This document shows positions 9,041 through 18,092 of a stretch of 64,000 bases of DNA, piece after piece. Below the pieces are notes generated by a model that had not been told where the DNA came from, did no database searches, and worked only from the letters and a program-made list of their open reading frames with translations. The stretch spans positions 248,001-312,000 of the forward strand of contig CANMRV010000006.1 in assembly GCA_947500435.1 (NCBI GenBank). The letters are read 5' to 3'. The position numbers were made by a program, and so were the translations under genes. Every line of letters starts with the position of its first letter. Within the stretch, counting starts at the first letter, position 1. Source of the stretch: an uncultured Flavobacteriaceae bacterium (GTDB lineage: Bacteria; Bacteroidota; Bacteroidia; Flavobacteriales; Flavobacteriaceae).

Positions 9041-11243
9041 CTCTTTTGCTAAAAATATTTTCACCTATTTTTTGATAGAAAACCTCGGGCTTAAATGGTT
9101 TAGTAACAACATCATTGCAGCCTGCGGCATAAAAACTCTCTAAGCTATCATCAAGTGAGATAGCCGTTAGGGCGATAATAGGTGTGCTAATATCGAATTT
9201 CCGTATTCGTATCGTTGCTTCTTCTCCACTAATGCCTGGCATATGAATATCCATTAGAATAGCATCGTAGTTATTTGTTTCGGCGAGTTCTACAGCTTCA
9301 AGTCCGTTGTTGGCGATATCACTTGTCATCTCTTTCTTAGATAACATTTTCTTGGTGATGACTTGATTGATCTTGTTGTCCTCAACAATCAGTAGGTGTA
9401 ACCCTTTAAAGTCAAAATCATGCTGGGTGATTTCAAACGGAATATCATCGACGATGCTGTCTTTACTTTTTAATTCAAGCTCAAAAAAGAATGAACTACC
9501 CTTATTAGGTTCGCTTTCAAGCTGAATTTTGCTATCAAATAAGCCGAGAAGACTTTTTACAATAGTAAGGCCTAAACCTGTCCCACCGTACTCCCTGTTA
9601 ATTTGTATAGAACCTTGCTCAAAGCCTTCAAAAATACTTTCTTGTTTTTCTTTGGAAATGCCGATTCCTGTATCCGCTACTTCAAAATAAAGGGTCACAT
9701 CTTCGTCTTCCTTTTTCATTAGTTTGGCAATAACCTTTACTTCTCCATCTTTAGTAAATTTCAGAGCGTTTCCAACTAGGTTCATGAAAATTTGGGAAAG
9801 CTTAATGGGGTCGCTCATCAGATGACCCGGAATATCTTCATCATAGTCCAGAATAATTTTAGTTCTGTTGGATTTTGCACTCTGCTGCAGTGAATCGATA
9901 ACCTCTTGTATAGTTCTCTTTAAATTGAAATCAATATTAAGAGGCTCCAATTTGTCAGCATCAATTTTGTTGATTTGTAGAATATCATTGATGAAGTTTA
10001 GCAAGTAATCTCCTGAAAATTTGAGTGCTTTTAGGTGCTCTTGTTGGTTTTTACTCGGATTTTCTTCTAGTAATAGATGTGTTAGACCTGTTACGGCATA
10101 TAGTGGAGTTCGAAGTTCATGACTTACCGTTGATAAGAAATTAGTTTTGGCTTCCATCGCACTAACGGCGGCATCTCTTGCCCCCTGAAGCTCACTATTC
10201 TTTGTTTGTAGAAGATCGTTGGTTTTCAGTTTTATCTGATTGTTTCTATAGAGGGAAACAGCCAGCAGGGATATAATTATCAAAAATGCAGAAACCAAGA
10301 TTACGATAATCTCAGATCTATTGGTCGCGTCAGTGAGGTCTTCGATTTCATTATCTTGCTTTTCAATTTGATCCTTCATGAAATCGAACTGAATCTTATC
10401 CGCTGTTTTGGCCTCTGTTCTTACTTTTTCAATGTTAAAAATGGAATCTTTTATCTGGATAAGATTTCTGTTATTGTTCAACGATAAATCAAAACGGCCC
10501 ATTTTCTCATAGATAAGGGTCAATTGCTCATTTGCTTCCTTTATTTCTTTATCGAAGTTGTTAATTAGCGCTATCTGCAACGCACTTTCACCTTGAGCCG
10601 CACTTTCCTCGTAGTTCTCAGTCTTAAAGTTCAACAATGACATGCCTAGGTGAGCCTTTGTCGCCAAATATTCCTTCTCGTAAACATCAGTGTTTACAAT
10701 TAAGGAGTTGAAATTTTTCGATGCCACCTCATATTTTTCAAGATCCACATAGATAATGCCTTCGAGTAAGAGAATGTTATTAAAAAAGTTACGGTCGTTA
10801 TTCAGCTGTTTTGCTTCCTCAAGCATCAATAGGGCCTGAAATTTATTATCTCGCCTGTAAAGCATTATGGCTTCTATGTATTTGAAAATGGCATTTCCGT
10901 AGGGGTATTCAATATCTTCTAAAAGACTTTTTGAACGATCCCAAAATATTTCGGCTCCATCTTGCTTATCGAGTTGGAGGAATAGAATGGCCTGTTTTTG
11001 ATAACTGTCTATCAGGAGTTTCCTATCATCTTTTTGTTCTGCTAACTCCTCAGCATTTTTGAGAGTCTCAAGAGCAAGATTAAGTTTATTCTGGTTTTGC
11101 AGAATCCTAGCTTCTTCAAAATATAGAGCTATGCTATCGGTTGCAGTGCTATCAATTTGACCCTGAAGAAATGGGGCAATAGCTAGAAACACCAGTAAAA
11201 CTAGTATTGTGGGTGTTTTAATATGTGATGCTAAAAATTTCAA
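9021..11243 (-). CDS. Hybrid sensor histidine kinase / response regulator with TPR sensor
   Basis: A 740-residue membrane protein. Order of parts: signal/anchor segment (about 10-28, ending FLQGQ), a periplasmic TPR-like helical sensor region (about 30-290), a transmembrane helix (about 309-330, IIVILVSAFLIIISLLAV), a short coiled coil, HisKA with FLSTVSHELRTPL (phospho-His near 375), HATPase_c with NLVGNALKF, DTGIGIS and GGTGLGL, and a C-terminal receiver with LIVEDN, phospho-acceptor in DAILMDIHMPG (near 663) and the Lys of VVTKPF. No DNA-binding output is attached, so signal must pass to another protein. Its ATG overlaps the GAPDH stop by four bases, so the two are co-translated; the ligand is unknown. 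Confidence 0.9.
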   Translation of the reverse strand: MKFLASHIKTPTILVLLVFLAIAPFLQGQIDSTATDSIALYFEEARILQNQNKLNLALETLKNAEELAEQKDDRKLLIDSYQKQAILFLQLDKQDGAEIFWDRSKSLLEDIEYPYGNAIFKYIEAIMLYRRDNKFQALLMLEEAKQLNNDRNFFNNILLLEGIIYVDLEKYEVASKNFNSLIVNTDVYEKEYLATKAHLGMSLLNFKTENYEESAAQGESALQIALINNFDKEIKEANEQLTLIYEKMGRFDLSLNNNRNLIQIKDSIFNIEKVRTEAKTADKIQFDFMKDQIEKQDNEIEDLTDATNRSEIIVILVSAFLIIISLLAVSLYRNNQIKLKTNDLLQTKNSELQGARDAAVSAMEAKTNFLSTVSHELRTPLYAVTGLTHLLLEENPSKNQQEHLKALKFSGDYLLNFINDILQINKIDADKLEPLNIDFNLKRTIQEVIDSLQQSAKSNRTKIILDYDEDIPGHLMSDPIKLSQIFMNLVGNALKFTKDGEVKVIAKLMKKEDEDVTLYFEVADTGIGISKEKQESIFEGFEQGSIQINREYGGTGLGLTIVKSLLGLFDSKIQLESEPNKGSSFFFELELKSKDSIVDDIPFEITQHDFDFKGLHLLIVEDNKINQVITKKMLSKKEMTSDIANNGLEAVELAETNNYDAILMDIHMPGISGEEATIRIRKFDISTPIIALTAISLDDSLESFYAAGCNDVVTKPFKPEVFYQKIGENIFSKRVKSTGS

Positions 11244-12250
11244 ACGTGTTTTTTAGAAACCAATAAGTTGATTGAATCAATTATTCTACTACTATAGCCT
11301 GTTTCATTATCGTACCATCCTATTATTTTGACCATTTTACCTATGACCGAAGTCATCTGTGAATCAAACGTACAAGAGTAACAACTATTGTTTATATCTA
11401 CGGATACAATTGGGTCTTGGGTGTAAAAAAGGATGCCTTGTAGCTCGTTTTTCGAAATTCTTTCAAAAGTATCATTAATTTCCTGAATAGTTGTAGGTTT
11501 TTTAACATTGAAAGTGATATCTGTCAGAGATCCATTAGCAACTGGTACTCTAATACCGCAGCCTCCGATTACATCGCTCAAATCAGGGAAAATCTTCGTT
11601 AACGCTTTAGCCGCTCCAGTCGTAGTTGGCACAATGGACTGTGACGCCGCTCTAGCTCTTCTCAGGTCCCTATGCGGTTGATCATGCAAACTTTGGTCGG
11701 TTGTATAGGAATGTATAGTAGTAATATAGGCTTGTTCAATTCCGCAAAGGTCATTAATGACCTTTATCATTGGGGCAGCATTGTTTGTAGTGCAGGAAGC
11801 GTTTGATATAATATTATCTTCTTCGGCAATGATATCCTCGTTAATACCGTGAACCACCATTTTTATATCATCATCAGCCGGTGGAACAGCTAAAATCACT
11901 TTTTTAGCTCCATTTTTAAGATGATGATTGAGTATTTCCTTGGTTTTGAATTTTCCGGTGCATTCGACAACAATATCTACCTTATGAACAGCCCAATTGA
12001 TATTTTCTGGGGATTTTTCATTGAGAAACGCAATGGTGGTCCCGTCAACAACAATACTGTTATCGGTAAAGTCAATTCTTTGATTCGAAACTCCGTGTAT
12101 ACTATCGTACTTCAAAAGATGTGACATGGTTCTCGCATCTGCTAAATCATTGATAGCAACTACTTGCAAGTGCTCATGTTCGCTTAGCAATCGGAAAACC
12201 GTTCGTCCAATTCTACCGAAACCATTAATACCTATTGTTGTTTTTTGCAT
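11240..12250 (-). CDS. gap: Type I glyceraldehyde-3-phosphate dehydrogenase
   Basis: A 336-residue GAPDH that oxidises glyceraldehyde 3-phosphate to 1,3-bisphosphoglycerate with NAD(P). Motifs: GINGFGRIGR at the N-terminus (NAD binding), AINDLADARTMSHLLKYDS, the catalytic SNASCTTN (Cys near 153), the partner His in HSYTTDQ, phosphate-binding TTTGAAKA and the closing WYDNETGYSSR. The Asp of INDLAD after the second strand suggests NAD preference. Flavobacteria often carry more than one GAPDH; whether this is the main glycolytic copy or a second one cannot be told from the window. It is the upstream gene of a pair with the hybrid histidine kinase (ATGA overlap), which is unusual for a glycolytic enzyme. 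Confidence 0.92.
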   Translation of the reverse strand: MQKTTIGINGFGRIGRTVFRLLSEHEHLQVVAINDLADARTMSHLLKYDSIHGVSNQRIDFTDNSIVVDGTTIAFLNEKSPENINWAVHKVDIVVECTGKFKTKEILNHHLKNGAKKVILAVPPADDDIKMVVHGINEDIIAEEDNIISNASCTTNNAAPMIKVINDLCGIEQAYITTIHSYTTDQSLHDQPHRDLRRARAASQSIVPTTTGAAKALTKIFPDLSDVIGGCGIRVPVANGSLTDITFNVKKPTTIQEINDTFERISKNELQGILFYTQDPIVSVDINNSCYSCTFDSQMTSVIGKMVKIIGWYDNETGYSSRIIDSINLLVSKKHV

Positions 12251-12295
12251 GAAAGGAATTCTATTGTCGGAAGAGAATTTGTAGTAGCGATACCT

Positions 12296-13168
12296 CTAGT
12301 TGATATGCTTATGTGCCTTATAAGATGAACGGACTAGTGCCCCACTTTCAACATGTCGGAAGCCCATTTTTAAGCCCAATTCCTCATATTTCTTGAATTG
12401 TTCGGGTAGAATAAACTCTTTTACGGGTAAGTGTTTTTTTGAGGGCTGCAGGTATTGACCGATAGTAACTACATCTACATTTGCTTTTCGAAGGTCTTCC
12501 ATAGTTTCTATTACTTCCTCTTCCAATTCGCCAAGACCAAGCATAATGCCAGATTTTGTTCGGTTTACACCTTCACCTAAGTATCTTAGTACTTCCAGAC
12601 TGCGTTCGTATTTTGCTTGGATACGGACTTCACGTGTCAGACGTTTTACGGTTTCCATGTTATGGGAAACCACTTCAGGCTGTACCTCGATAATACGGTC
12701 GATATGTCTTTCAATTCCCTGAAAATCAGGAATTAAAGTTTCAAGTGTGGTTTCGGGGTTCATTCTTCGGATGGCCTTTACAGTTTCGGCCCAAATGATG
12801 GAGCCCATATCCTTTAAATCATCGCGATCCACAGAGGTTACAACAGCATGTTTAATGCTCATTATTTTGATGGAACGTGCCACTTTTTCAGGTTCTGCCC
12901 AGTCTACATCTTCTGGTCTACCGGTTTTCACACCGCAAAATCCGCAAGAGCGGGTGCAAACGTTTCCTAATATCATAAATGTCGCAGTACCTTCTCCCCA
13001 GCATTCGCCCATATTAGGGCAACTACCAGAGGTACATATGGTATGTAAATCGTATTTTTCTACTAATCCTCGTAACTGCGTGTACTTTTTACCAGTAGGC
13101 AGTTTAACACGAAGCCATTTCGGTTTTCCTTTAGGAGGAAGAACACTTTTTAAAGTATCAGTACTCAT
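12296..13168 (-). CDS. lipA: Lipoyl synthase
   Basis: A radical-SAM enzyme inserting two sulfurs into the octanoyl chain on lipoyl domains of 2-oxoacid dehydrogenases and the glycine cleavage system. Both iron-sulfur sites are present: the auxiliary cluster cysteines in [12 protein letters not shown] (about residues 42-53) and the radical-SAM CTRSCGFC (about 71-78); the C-terminal RSSYKA serine motif that completes the auxiliary cluster is also visible. I take the ATG at 13168 (MSTDTLKS) because the upstream in-frame start at 13174 is a TTG. A TATATTTG element lies 15 bases upstream of this ATG. Length, about 290 residues, is normal. Confidence 0.95.
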   Translation of the reverse strand: MSTDTLKSVLPPKGKPKWLRVKLPTGKKYTQLRGLVEKYDLHTICTSGSCPNMGECWGEGTATFMILGNVCTRSCGFCGVKTGRPEDVDWAEPEKVARSIKIMSIKHAVVTSVDRDDLKDMGSIIWAETVKAIRRMNPETTLETLIPDFQGIERHIDRIIEVQPEVVSHNMETVKRLTREVRIQAKYERSLEVLRYLGEGVNRTKSGIMLGLGELEEEVIETMEDLRKANVDVVTIGQYLQPSKKHLPVKEFILPEQFKKYEELGLKMGFRHVESGALVRSSYKAHKHIN

Positions 13169-13183
13169 AGTCAAATTTTAAAC

Positions 13184-13191
13184 AAATATAC
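13184..13191 (-). promoter_or_regulatory. Candidate -7 element for lipA
   Basis: TATATTTG on the minus strand matches the Bacteroidota -7 consensus TAnnTTTG and lies 15 bases before the lipA ATG at 13168. I do not see a clear TTTG at the expected -33 distance, so this is a partial match. Confidence 0.4.
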
Positions 13192-13243
13192 GAACTAATT
13201 GGAGGATTGATTATCCAGAAATTCATTCAAATGAGCATGAAGT

Positions 13244-13804
13244 TTAGCTCTTTTTCTTGATGACCTCAGCAAGTAGTTTTTTTGCTCGTAGGAGCTTCAC
13301 CTTTACATTATTAATCGGTTCGTCGAGTTCCGTAGCGATTGCCGCATAGCTTAACTCATTAAAAAAGCGAAGATTGATAACCTCTTGGTAATGTGGTTTT
13401 AATTGCTTGATATGTTCTAAAAGTGTGGCGAGGTTTTGTTCTGTAATAAGGCGGTCTTCTGCTGTTGGAGCATCGTCAAGTACTTTTTTAACGGCTTCAT
13501 TGCCTCCCCAAGAATCTAAAATGCTACGTTTCCTTTTGCGAACGAGGTCAATATGAATATTCTTTGAAATTGCAATCAGCCATGTCTTAAACTCATACTC
13601 CTCGTTATAGGTACTTAATTTGTCAAAGGCTTTTGAGAATGTTTGAACAGTGATATCTTCAGCGTCGTTTTCGTTTTCTGTACGTTTTAATTGGAATCCG
13701 TAGACATCGTTCCAGAAAGTATCAAGCAAATTACTAAAAGCGATTTGGCTTCCGGCTTTTGCTTTGGTAATGATGTCTTGAATAGTGTTCTCAATTTTAT
13801 CCAA
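13244..13804 (-). CDS. ECF-type RNA polymerase sigma factor
   Basis: A 186-residue group 4 (ECF) sigma factor. Region 2 is visible at about residues 20-95 (NDAEDITVQTFSKAFDKLSTY, then FKTWLIAISKNIHIDLVRKRKR, the -10 recognition helix), a short linker, and region 4 at about 125-180 (HYQEVINLRFFNELSYAAIATELDEPINNVKVKLLRAKKLL), which would read the -35. The start is a TTG; no in-frame ATG fits better. No anti-sigma gene follows directly; the anti-sigma at 14171-14929 belongs with the other sigma gene at 14965. A 69-residue cysteine-containing membrane protein precedes it by 33 bases and may be co-transcribed. Confidence 0.88.
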   Translation of the reverse strand: MDKIENTIQDIITKAKAGSQIAFSNLLDTFWNDVYGFQLKRTENENDAEDITVQTFSKAFDKLSTYNEEYEFKTWLIAISKNIHIDLVRKRKRSILDSWGGNEAVKKVLDDAPTAEDRLITEQNLATLLEHIKQLKPHYQEVINLRFFNELSYAAIATELDEPINNVKVKLLRAKKLLAEVIKKKS

Positions 13805-13837
13805 AAGTAATACTGCTATAAAATGGTAAACTCATTG

Positions 13838-14047
13838 CTACTGCAGTTCAGGTGCAGTATCTTTTCTACAATCTTGTTCGCTAGGTAGTTTTCCGCACAT
13901 ACCACAAGCTTCTCCATCTTGATTTAAAAAGGGACTCTGACTGGCGCAGGTACCTGCAAATTTTCCGTCTTTCTTAGACCAAATTTTTATGGCAATTCCC
14001 GCAAAAGCAATAGCTAACAATCCAATCGTTAATAATACAAGTTTCAT
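13838..14047 (-). CDS. Small membrane-anchored cysteine-containing protein
   Basis: A 69-residue protein: one N-terminal transmembrane or signal-anchor helix (residues 1-22, LVLLTIGLLAIAFAGIAIKIW), then a short exposed tail with four cysteines (CASQSPF, EACGMCGKL, QDC). The CGMCG pair could bind a metal or be redox active, but the second cysteine pair is widely spaced. Similar short proteins occur in flavobacterial genomes and are annotated only as membrane or secreted protein. It sits between two ECF sigma genes, 33 bases upstream of the 13244 sigma gene and downstream of a terminator, so it probably leads that two-gene transcript. Function unknown. Confidence 0.65.
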   Translation of the reverse strand: MKLVLLTIGLLAIAFAGIAIKIWSKKDGKFAGTCASQSPFLNQDGEACGMCGKLPSEQDCRKDTAPELQ

Positions 14048-14126
14048 CCGTTCTGACTTCGATATTAATTTAGACGTGATAGACTAATGAAAGTTACATT
14101 TACATCTGGTACAAAGGTATAAAAAT

Positions 14127-14148
14127 AAAGCCCCGAAAACGGGGCTTT
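14127..14148 (-). terminator. Rho-independent terminator
   Basis: AAAGCCCCG and CGGGGCTTT form a 9-bp perfect stem around a 4-base loop; on the minus strand it is followed by TATTTTTAT. It lies 23 bases past the stop of the anti-sigma gene and would end the sigma/anti-sigma transcript. Confidence 0.88.
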
Positions 14149-14170
14149 AAAACTTGTTTGTGAATCTTTT

Positions 14171-14929
14171 CTAGTAAGCTATATTCGCTACAATATTTTC
14201 AACGGTTGGTGTTTCATTACCACCAAGAGGTTCAATAGTAATATAACCTACGGCCTCATCACCATACGGAAGCTCCATAAGATTATCTTGGCTTTGGGCT
14301 TCTTTGATAACGCCTAAGTTCACCATTTCACCATTTACTTCAGCCCACATCTGAAAAACTTGATTCTCAGGTAGGTTTGGTAATTTGCTAACGTTGATAT
14401 AAGAAAGTTTTTTAACAGGGTTGACATAAGCAACTGCTTTTAATTCTTTCGCCTTCTTATTACCGTTCACATTGTATTTTTTTGTATTCTTATTCTGTAA
14501 TACAATAAACTGATTACGCATGTCTTCTAATCCAGCTTTCATATCTTCCTTCAATAGCTCAATCTGGTTTGTAACCATTTCATTCTCTTGCTGAAGACTT
14601 TGGTTCTGATTGTAAAAGAAATAAGCGGCTGTAGCACATAAAAAGGCTGCAAAACTAGCTGCGATAGCATATTGAAAAAATCTTTTTCTTCCTGCTCTTT
14701 CACCTCTAATTCTTGCGATTATCTTTTCTTTAAGTCCTTCAGGAGTTTTTACGGCATGCATTTTGGCGAATGTCTCCAAATTTTCTTGAAGTTCGTCAAA
14801 CTCTTTTGCTACCTCAGGGTACATAGCTATATAGCGTTCTACCTGAAATGATTCCTCATTTGTGGTATTGCCTAAGAGATACTTCTCTAGAAGATCGGTA
14901 TCTAAAAATATTCGTATTTTTTCTTTCAT
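14171..14929 (-). CDS. Anti-sigma factor, RskA family
   Basis: A 252-residue single-pass membrane protein. The N-terminal cytosolic part (residues 1-95) contains a zinc-less anti-sigma-like helical region (LLEKYLLGNTTNEESFQVERY...MYPEVAKEFDEL), one transmembrane helix at about 100-120 (FQYAIAASFAAFLCATAAYFFY), a coiled-coil stretch (about 122-155) and a C-terminal RskA domain (motifs LPENQVFQMWAEVNG, VNLGVI and ITIEPLGG). It would hold the ECF sigma factor encoded 35 bases upstream at the membrane until regulated proteolysis frees it. Gene order sigma then anti-sigma on one strand with a terminator after it supports a dedicated pair. Confidence 0.85.
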   Translation of the reverse strand: MKEKIRIFLDTDLLEKYLLGNTTNEESFQVERYIAMYPEVAKEFDELQENLETFAKMHAVKTPEGLKEKIIARIRGERAGRKRFFQYAIAASFAAFLCATAAYFFYNQNQSLQQENEMVTNQIELLKEDMKAGLEDMRNQFIVLQNKNTKKYNVNGNKKAKELKAVAYVNPVKKLSYINVSKLPNLPENQVFQMWAEVNGEMVNLGVIKEAQSQDNLMELPYGDEAVGYITIEPLGGNETPTVENIVANIAY

Positions 14930-14964
14930 CTGTTTTGTTTTTGTTTGCCTTTTTTGGTCAAACT

Positions 14965-15531
14965 TTATATAAAAACACTAATAATTAGTGCAAGCATCGC
15001 GGTTGGGTCATATATCTTTCTTAATTCACGTAAGCCAATTTTTAACCTTGACTTGATTGTTCCAAGTGGAATGTCCAACTCATCGCTGGCCTCTTGTTGT
15101 GTCATGCCTTCAAAAAATAGGGCGTCAAGTACAATTTGATACTTTTCTTCTATCTTTTCAAGATTTTCACGTACGTCAATTAAATCGGGTCTAATACCTT
15201 CGACACCTAGATTATATACGTCAGAAACATCCATTTGGATTTCCTTGTCCGTTTTTGTGTTTACACTTCTGAGTTTATCAATGGCGGTGTTTCTAGTAAT
15301 ACGAAAGAGCCAAGTAAATAATTTTGCTTTAGTAGGGTCGTAAGTATCTGATTTTTTCCAGATTTTCACAAAACTTTCCTGCAAAACATCCTGAGCCAAT
15401 TCATCGTTACGAACTACTTTGTGGGCAACACCGTACAAAGTGTCTCCATAGTTTTCATATAAGAGGGATATTGCTTTTTCATTGCGCTCTTGAAGAAGCT
15501 CAACGATTGTTTTTTCTAGTAGTGTGCTCAT
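14965..15531 (-). CDS. ECF-type RNA polymerase sigma factor (SigK-like)
   Basis: A 188-residue group 4 sigma factor. Region 2: LAQDVLQESFVKIWKKSDTYDPTKAKLFTWLFRITRNTAIDKLR (about residues 45-90); region 4: LDALFFEGMTQQEASDELDIPLGTIKSRLKIGLRELRKIY (about 130-172). The next gene downstream (14171-14929) encodes an RskA-type anti-sigma factor, so this is a sigma/anti-sigma module. The upstream 204 bases up to murB contain no gene, and the promoter should lie there, possibly self-recognised. The target regulon cannot be read from the sequence. Confidence 0.9.
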   Translation of the reverse strand: MSTLLEKTIVELLQERNEKAISLLYENYGDTLYGVAHKVVRNDELAQDVLQESFVKIWKKSDTYDPTKAKLFTWLFRITRNTAIDKLRSVNTKTDKEIQMDVSDVYNLGVEGIRPDLIDVRENLEKIEEKYQIVLDALFFEGMTQQEASDELDIPLGTIKSRLKIGLRELRKIYDPTAMLALIISVFI

Positions 15532-15709
15532 AAATTGTGTTAGGTTCGAAAAAAAATTCAGCTTGGGGCATCCAATTTAATCATCTCTACCGTATATAGG
15601 TAAACGCTAATTTATAAAATTGATTGTTAAGTTAGTGTTTCTAAGATTTTAATTAGATAAATGTGTAGCTGGTAACTATACATTTAGTTTTTGGTTAGTT
15701 TGGTTTGGT

Positions 15710-15739
15710 ATAACCCTCGTTACTTGTAACGGGGGTTAT
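15710..15739 (-). terminator. Hairpin at the murB stop codon, probable terminator
   Basis: A 13-pair stem (ATAACCCTCGTTA / TAACGGGGGTTAT, one G-U pair) with a CTTG loop. It covers the murB stop codon. On the minus strand no T-run follows it, while on the plus strand it is followed by TTTATTATATT; so it could be a weak terminator for murB or act as a stabilising 3' hairpin. Confidence 0.5.
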
Positions 15740-16755
15740 TTTATTATATTAACCTCTGGTGTGATTTGAATAGCGAATTTGTCTTCAACAGAAGCTATAA
15801 TTTTATGGGCTAAGTCTAAAATCTCGCTCCCAGTGGCATTCCCATAGTTAACCATTACCAAAGCTTGGTTCTTATGTACTCCAGCATCCCCAAAACGTTT
15901 TCCTTTGAATCCACATTGCTCGATGAGCCATCCGGCCGGTATTTTATATGCCACATCTGAAACTTTGTAAAAAGGTGCGTCTGGATGATGCAAAGCGAAT
16001 TTTTCAAATACCTTTTTAGAAACCACCGGATTTTTAAAAAAACTACCACTATTCCCTAACTCAGCAGGGTTAGGAAGTTTGCTTTGCCGTATTGCAATTA
16101 CAGCATTCGAAACGTCTTTTATAGTCGGATGAGCTACTTTTTGTTTCTGCAATTCTTGTTCAATTGCTCCATAGGAAGTATTTAAGCTGTGATTTCTTTT
16201 CGATAATTTAAAAGTAACAGAGGTAATAATATACTTTCCTTTTCCTTCATTTTTAAAATATGAATCACGATAACCGAATTGGCAATCTTCCTTGGAAAAT
16301 GTTCTTGTTTTTTGATTAGCAATTTCCATCGCTTCACAACTTTCGAAAGTATCTTTTAGTTCAACGCCATAAGCACCGATATTTTGAATGGGCGCTGTTC
16401 CCGTATTTCCGGGGATTAATGACATGTTTTCCAGTCCGCCAAAACCCTGTTCGAGCGTCCAAAGTACCATTTGATGCCAGTTTTCCCCTGCCATTACTTT
16501 TAAAATGACATGGTCATCCGTTTCAGAGATAATTTCCTTCCCTTTAATATTGATGTGTACCACCAAAGCGACAATATCTTGAGTAATCAGCATATTACTT
16601 CCGCCACTGATGATAAACTTCTCTGGATATTCATCCATCCGAAGAACAGCTATCAAATCATCAACTGAATTAACCTCACAGAAAAACTTCGCTTTGGCCG
16701 AAATGCCAAACGTATTGTACTTTTTTAAGGAAATGTCTTGTTGAACGGTCATCAA
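15736..16755 (-). CDS. murB: UDP-N-acetylenolpyruvoylglucosamine reductase
   Basis: FAD enzyme that reduces UDP-GlcNAc-enolpyruvate to UDP-MurNAc with NADPH, the second committed step of peptidoglycan synthesis. The N-terminus has YNTFGI and the FAD-binding GGSNML (about residues 51-56); the middle has LSLIPGNTGTAPIQNIGAYG (type I MurB) and the catalytic RDSYFK; the substrate-binding NSGSFFKNP (Ser as proton donor) is at about 233-241, and the C-terminal half ends HKNQALVMVN. The 339-residue length agrees with type I MurB. Its start overlaps the end of the upstream aminotransferase by four bases, so the two are co-translated. Confidence 0.95.
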   Translation of the reverse strand: MMTVQQDISLKKYNTFGISAKAKFFCEVNSVDDLIAVLRMDEYPEKFIISGGSNMLITQDIVALVVHINIKGKEIISETDDHVILKVMAGENWHQMVLWTLEQGFGGLENMSLIPGNTGTAPIQNIGAYGVELKDTFESCEAMEIANQKTRTFSKEDCQFGYRDSYFKNEGKGKYIITSVTFKLSKRNHSLNTSYGAIEQELQKQKVAHPTIKDVSNAVIAIRQSKLPNPAELGNSGSFFKNPVVSKKVFEKFALHHPDAPFYKVSDVAYKIPAGWLIEQCGFKGKRFGDAGVHKNQALVMVNYGNATGSEILDLAHKIIASVEDKFAIQITPEVNIIK

Positions 16756-17942
16756 CCTATATAACTCTTAAGGGCTTCCTTTAGTATGTTCACAGAACGC
16801 TTTAAACTTTCTTTTTCAAGTACATAGGCGATTCTGATTTGATTTTTGCCTAATCCTTTCGTAGCGTAAAATCCGGCAGCAGGTGCCACCATAACCGTTT
16901 CATTATCCAATCTAAAATCTTCTAATAACCATTGTGCAAAATCTTCGGCATCTTCTATAGGTAGTGCAGCTATACAATAAAATGCACCTTTAGGCCTAGC
17001 CACGCTTACACCTTCAATTTTTTCAAGTTCGTCGATAAGCAAGTTGCGGCGCTCTACATATTCTGCTTTGACTTCATCAAAGTAGTCCTGTGTAGTTTCC
17101 AAAGCGGCTTCTGCGGCAATTTGTGCATAGGTTGGCGGAGATAAGCGTGCCTGCGCAAACTTCATCGCCGTTTTGATGACTTCTTTGTTTTTGGTTACCA
17201 AACAACCGATACGGGCGCCGCACATGCTGTAACGTTTTGAAACGGAATCCACGATAATGGCATGTTCTTCCAAACCAGCTTCCTGTAAAATGGAATAATG
17301 TTCTACCCCATCATAAGTAAACTCGCGATATACTTCATCTGCCACTAAAAACAGATTGTGTTTTTTTACAATGGAGGCCAGTTTTTGTAATTCTTCTTTA
17401 CTATATAGATATCCAGTCGGATTCCCTGGATTGCAAATTAATATGGCTTTAGTTTTCGGAGTAATCAGTTTTTCAAATTCTTCAATAGGAGGTAGGGCAA
17501 AATTATCTTCGATTCGGGAAACAACAGGAACCACTGTAACTCCCGAGCTAGTAGCGAATCCGTTATAATTGGCATAGAAGGGCTCGGGAATGATAATTTC
17601 GTTGTCTGCATCGGCTATGCTTCCCATAACAAAAGATAAAGCCTCTGAACCGCCTGTGGTCACAATAATGTCGCTAGCTGCTACATGAATATCGTTTTTA
17701 GCATAATAGGCTGCTAATTTCTCACGATAGGTTTCTGAACCTTCTGTTCGGCTGTAAGCCAAAACATCAATGGTATTGTTTTTTACAGCATCAAGCGCAA
17801 CTTGGGGAGTTTTAATATCTGGTTGTCCAATGTTCAAGTGGAGCACTTTAGCGCCTCTTTTTTTTGCTGCTTCAGCAAAAGGAACAAGTTTACGTATAGG
17901 TGATTCGGGCATATTAAGCCCTTTTTGGGATACGGTAGGCAT
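16752..17942 (-). CDS. Pyridoxal-phosphate aminotransferase, class I/II
   Basis: A 396-residue fold-type I aminotransferase, probably acting on aspartate or another amino acid with 2-oxoglutarate. Visible: substrate-binding LHLNIGQPDIKTP near residues 34-46, GSEAL (cofactor phosphate contact) near 98, NPGNPTG (about 173-179), ADEVYREFTYDG, the PLP lysine in SVSKRYSMCGARIG (about 237-250), and the carboxylate-binding Arg in IRIAYV near the C-terminus. Substrate cannot be fixed by eye; the family includes AspC-like and Aro/Met-type enzymes. It is upstream of and overlaps murB by four bases; nothing in the pair suggests a shared pathway beyond cell wall precursor supply. Confidence 0.88.
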   Translation of the reverse strand: MPTVSQKGLNMPESPIRKLVPFAEAAKKRGAKVLHLNIGQPDIKTPQVALDAVKNNTIDVLAYSRTEGSETYREKLAAYYAKNDIHVAASDIIVTTGGSEALSFVMGSIADADNEIIIPEPFYANYNGFATSSGVTVVPVVSRIEDNFALPPIEEFEKLITPKTKAILICNPGNPTGYLYSKEELQKLASIVKKHNLFLVADEVYREFTYDGVEHYSILQEAGLEEHAIIVDSVSKRYSMCGARIGCLVTKNKEVIKTAMKFAQARLSPPTYAQIAAEAALETTQDYFDEVKAEYVERRNLLIDELEKIEGVSVARPKGAFYCIAALPIEDAEDFAQWLLEDFRLDNETVMVAPAAGFYATKGLGKNQIRIAYVLEKESLKRSVNILKEALKSYIG

Positions 17943-18092
17943 TTCAGAATTATTTTAAACAAAAATCGGGAATAGTAACGGAGTAGACAATAGAAAAGAG
18001 TTCATATTGTTGCTTTAATAGAGTGTTAAATTCTAAACACTCACTTAAAATAATTGTAACTTAAGGAACAAGATTAATTTCATTACAGGCCA

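Noticed and set aside
11240-12250. Erythrose-4-phosphate dehydrogenase as an alternative identity for the GAPDH gene
   Set aside because: The SNASCTTN and flanking motifs fit type I GAPDH, and no pyridoxine gene is nearby; no positive sign of Epd.
18021-18042. GAGTGTT...AACACTC hairpin upstream of the aspartyl protease gene, considered as a terminator or operator
   Set aside because: The stem is only 7 pairs with an AT-rich loop and no T-run; no supporting context.
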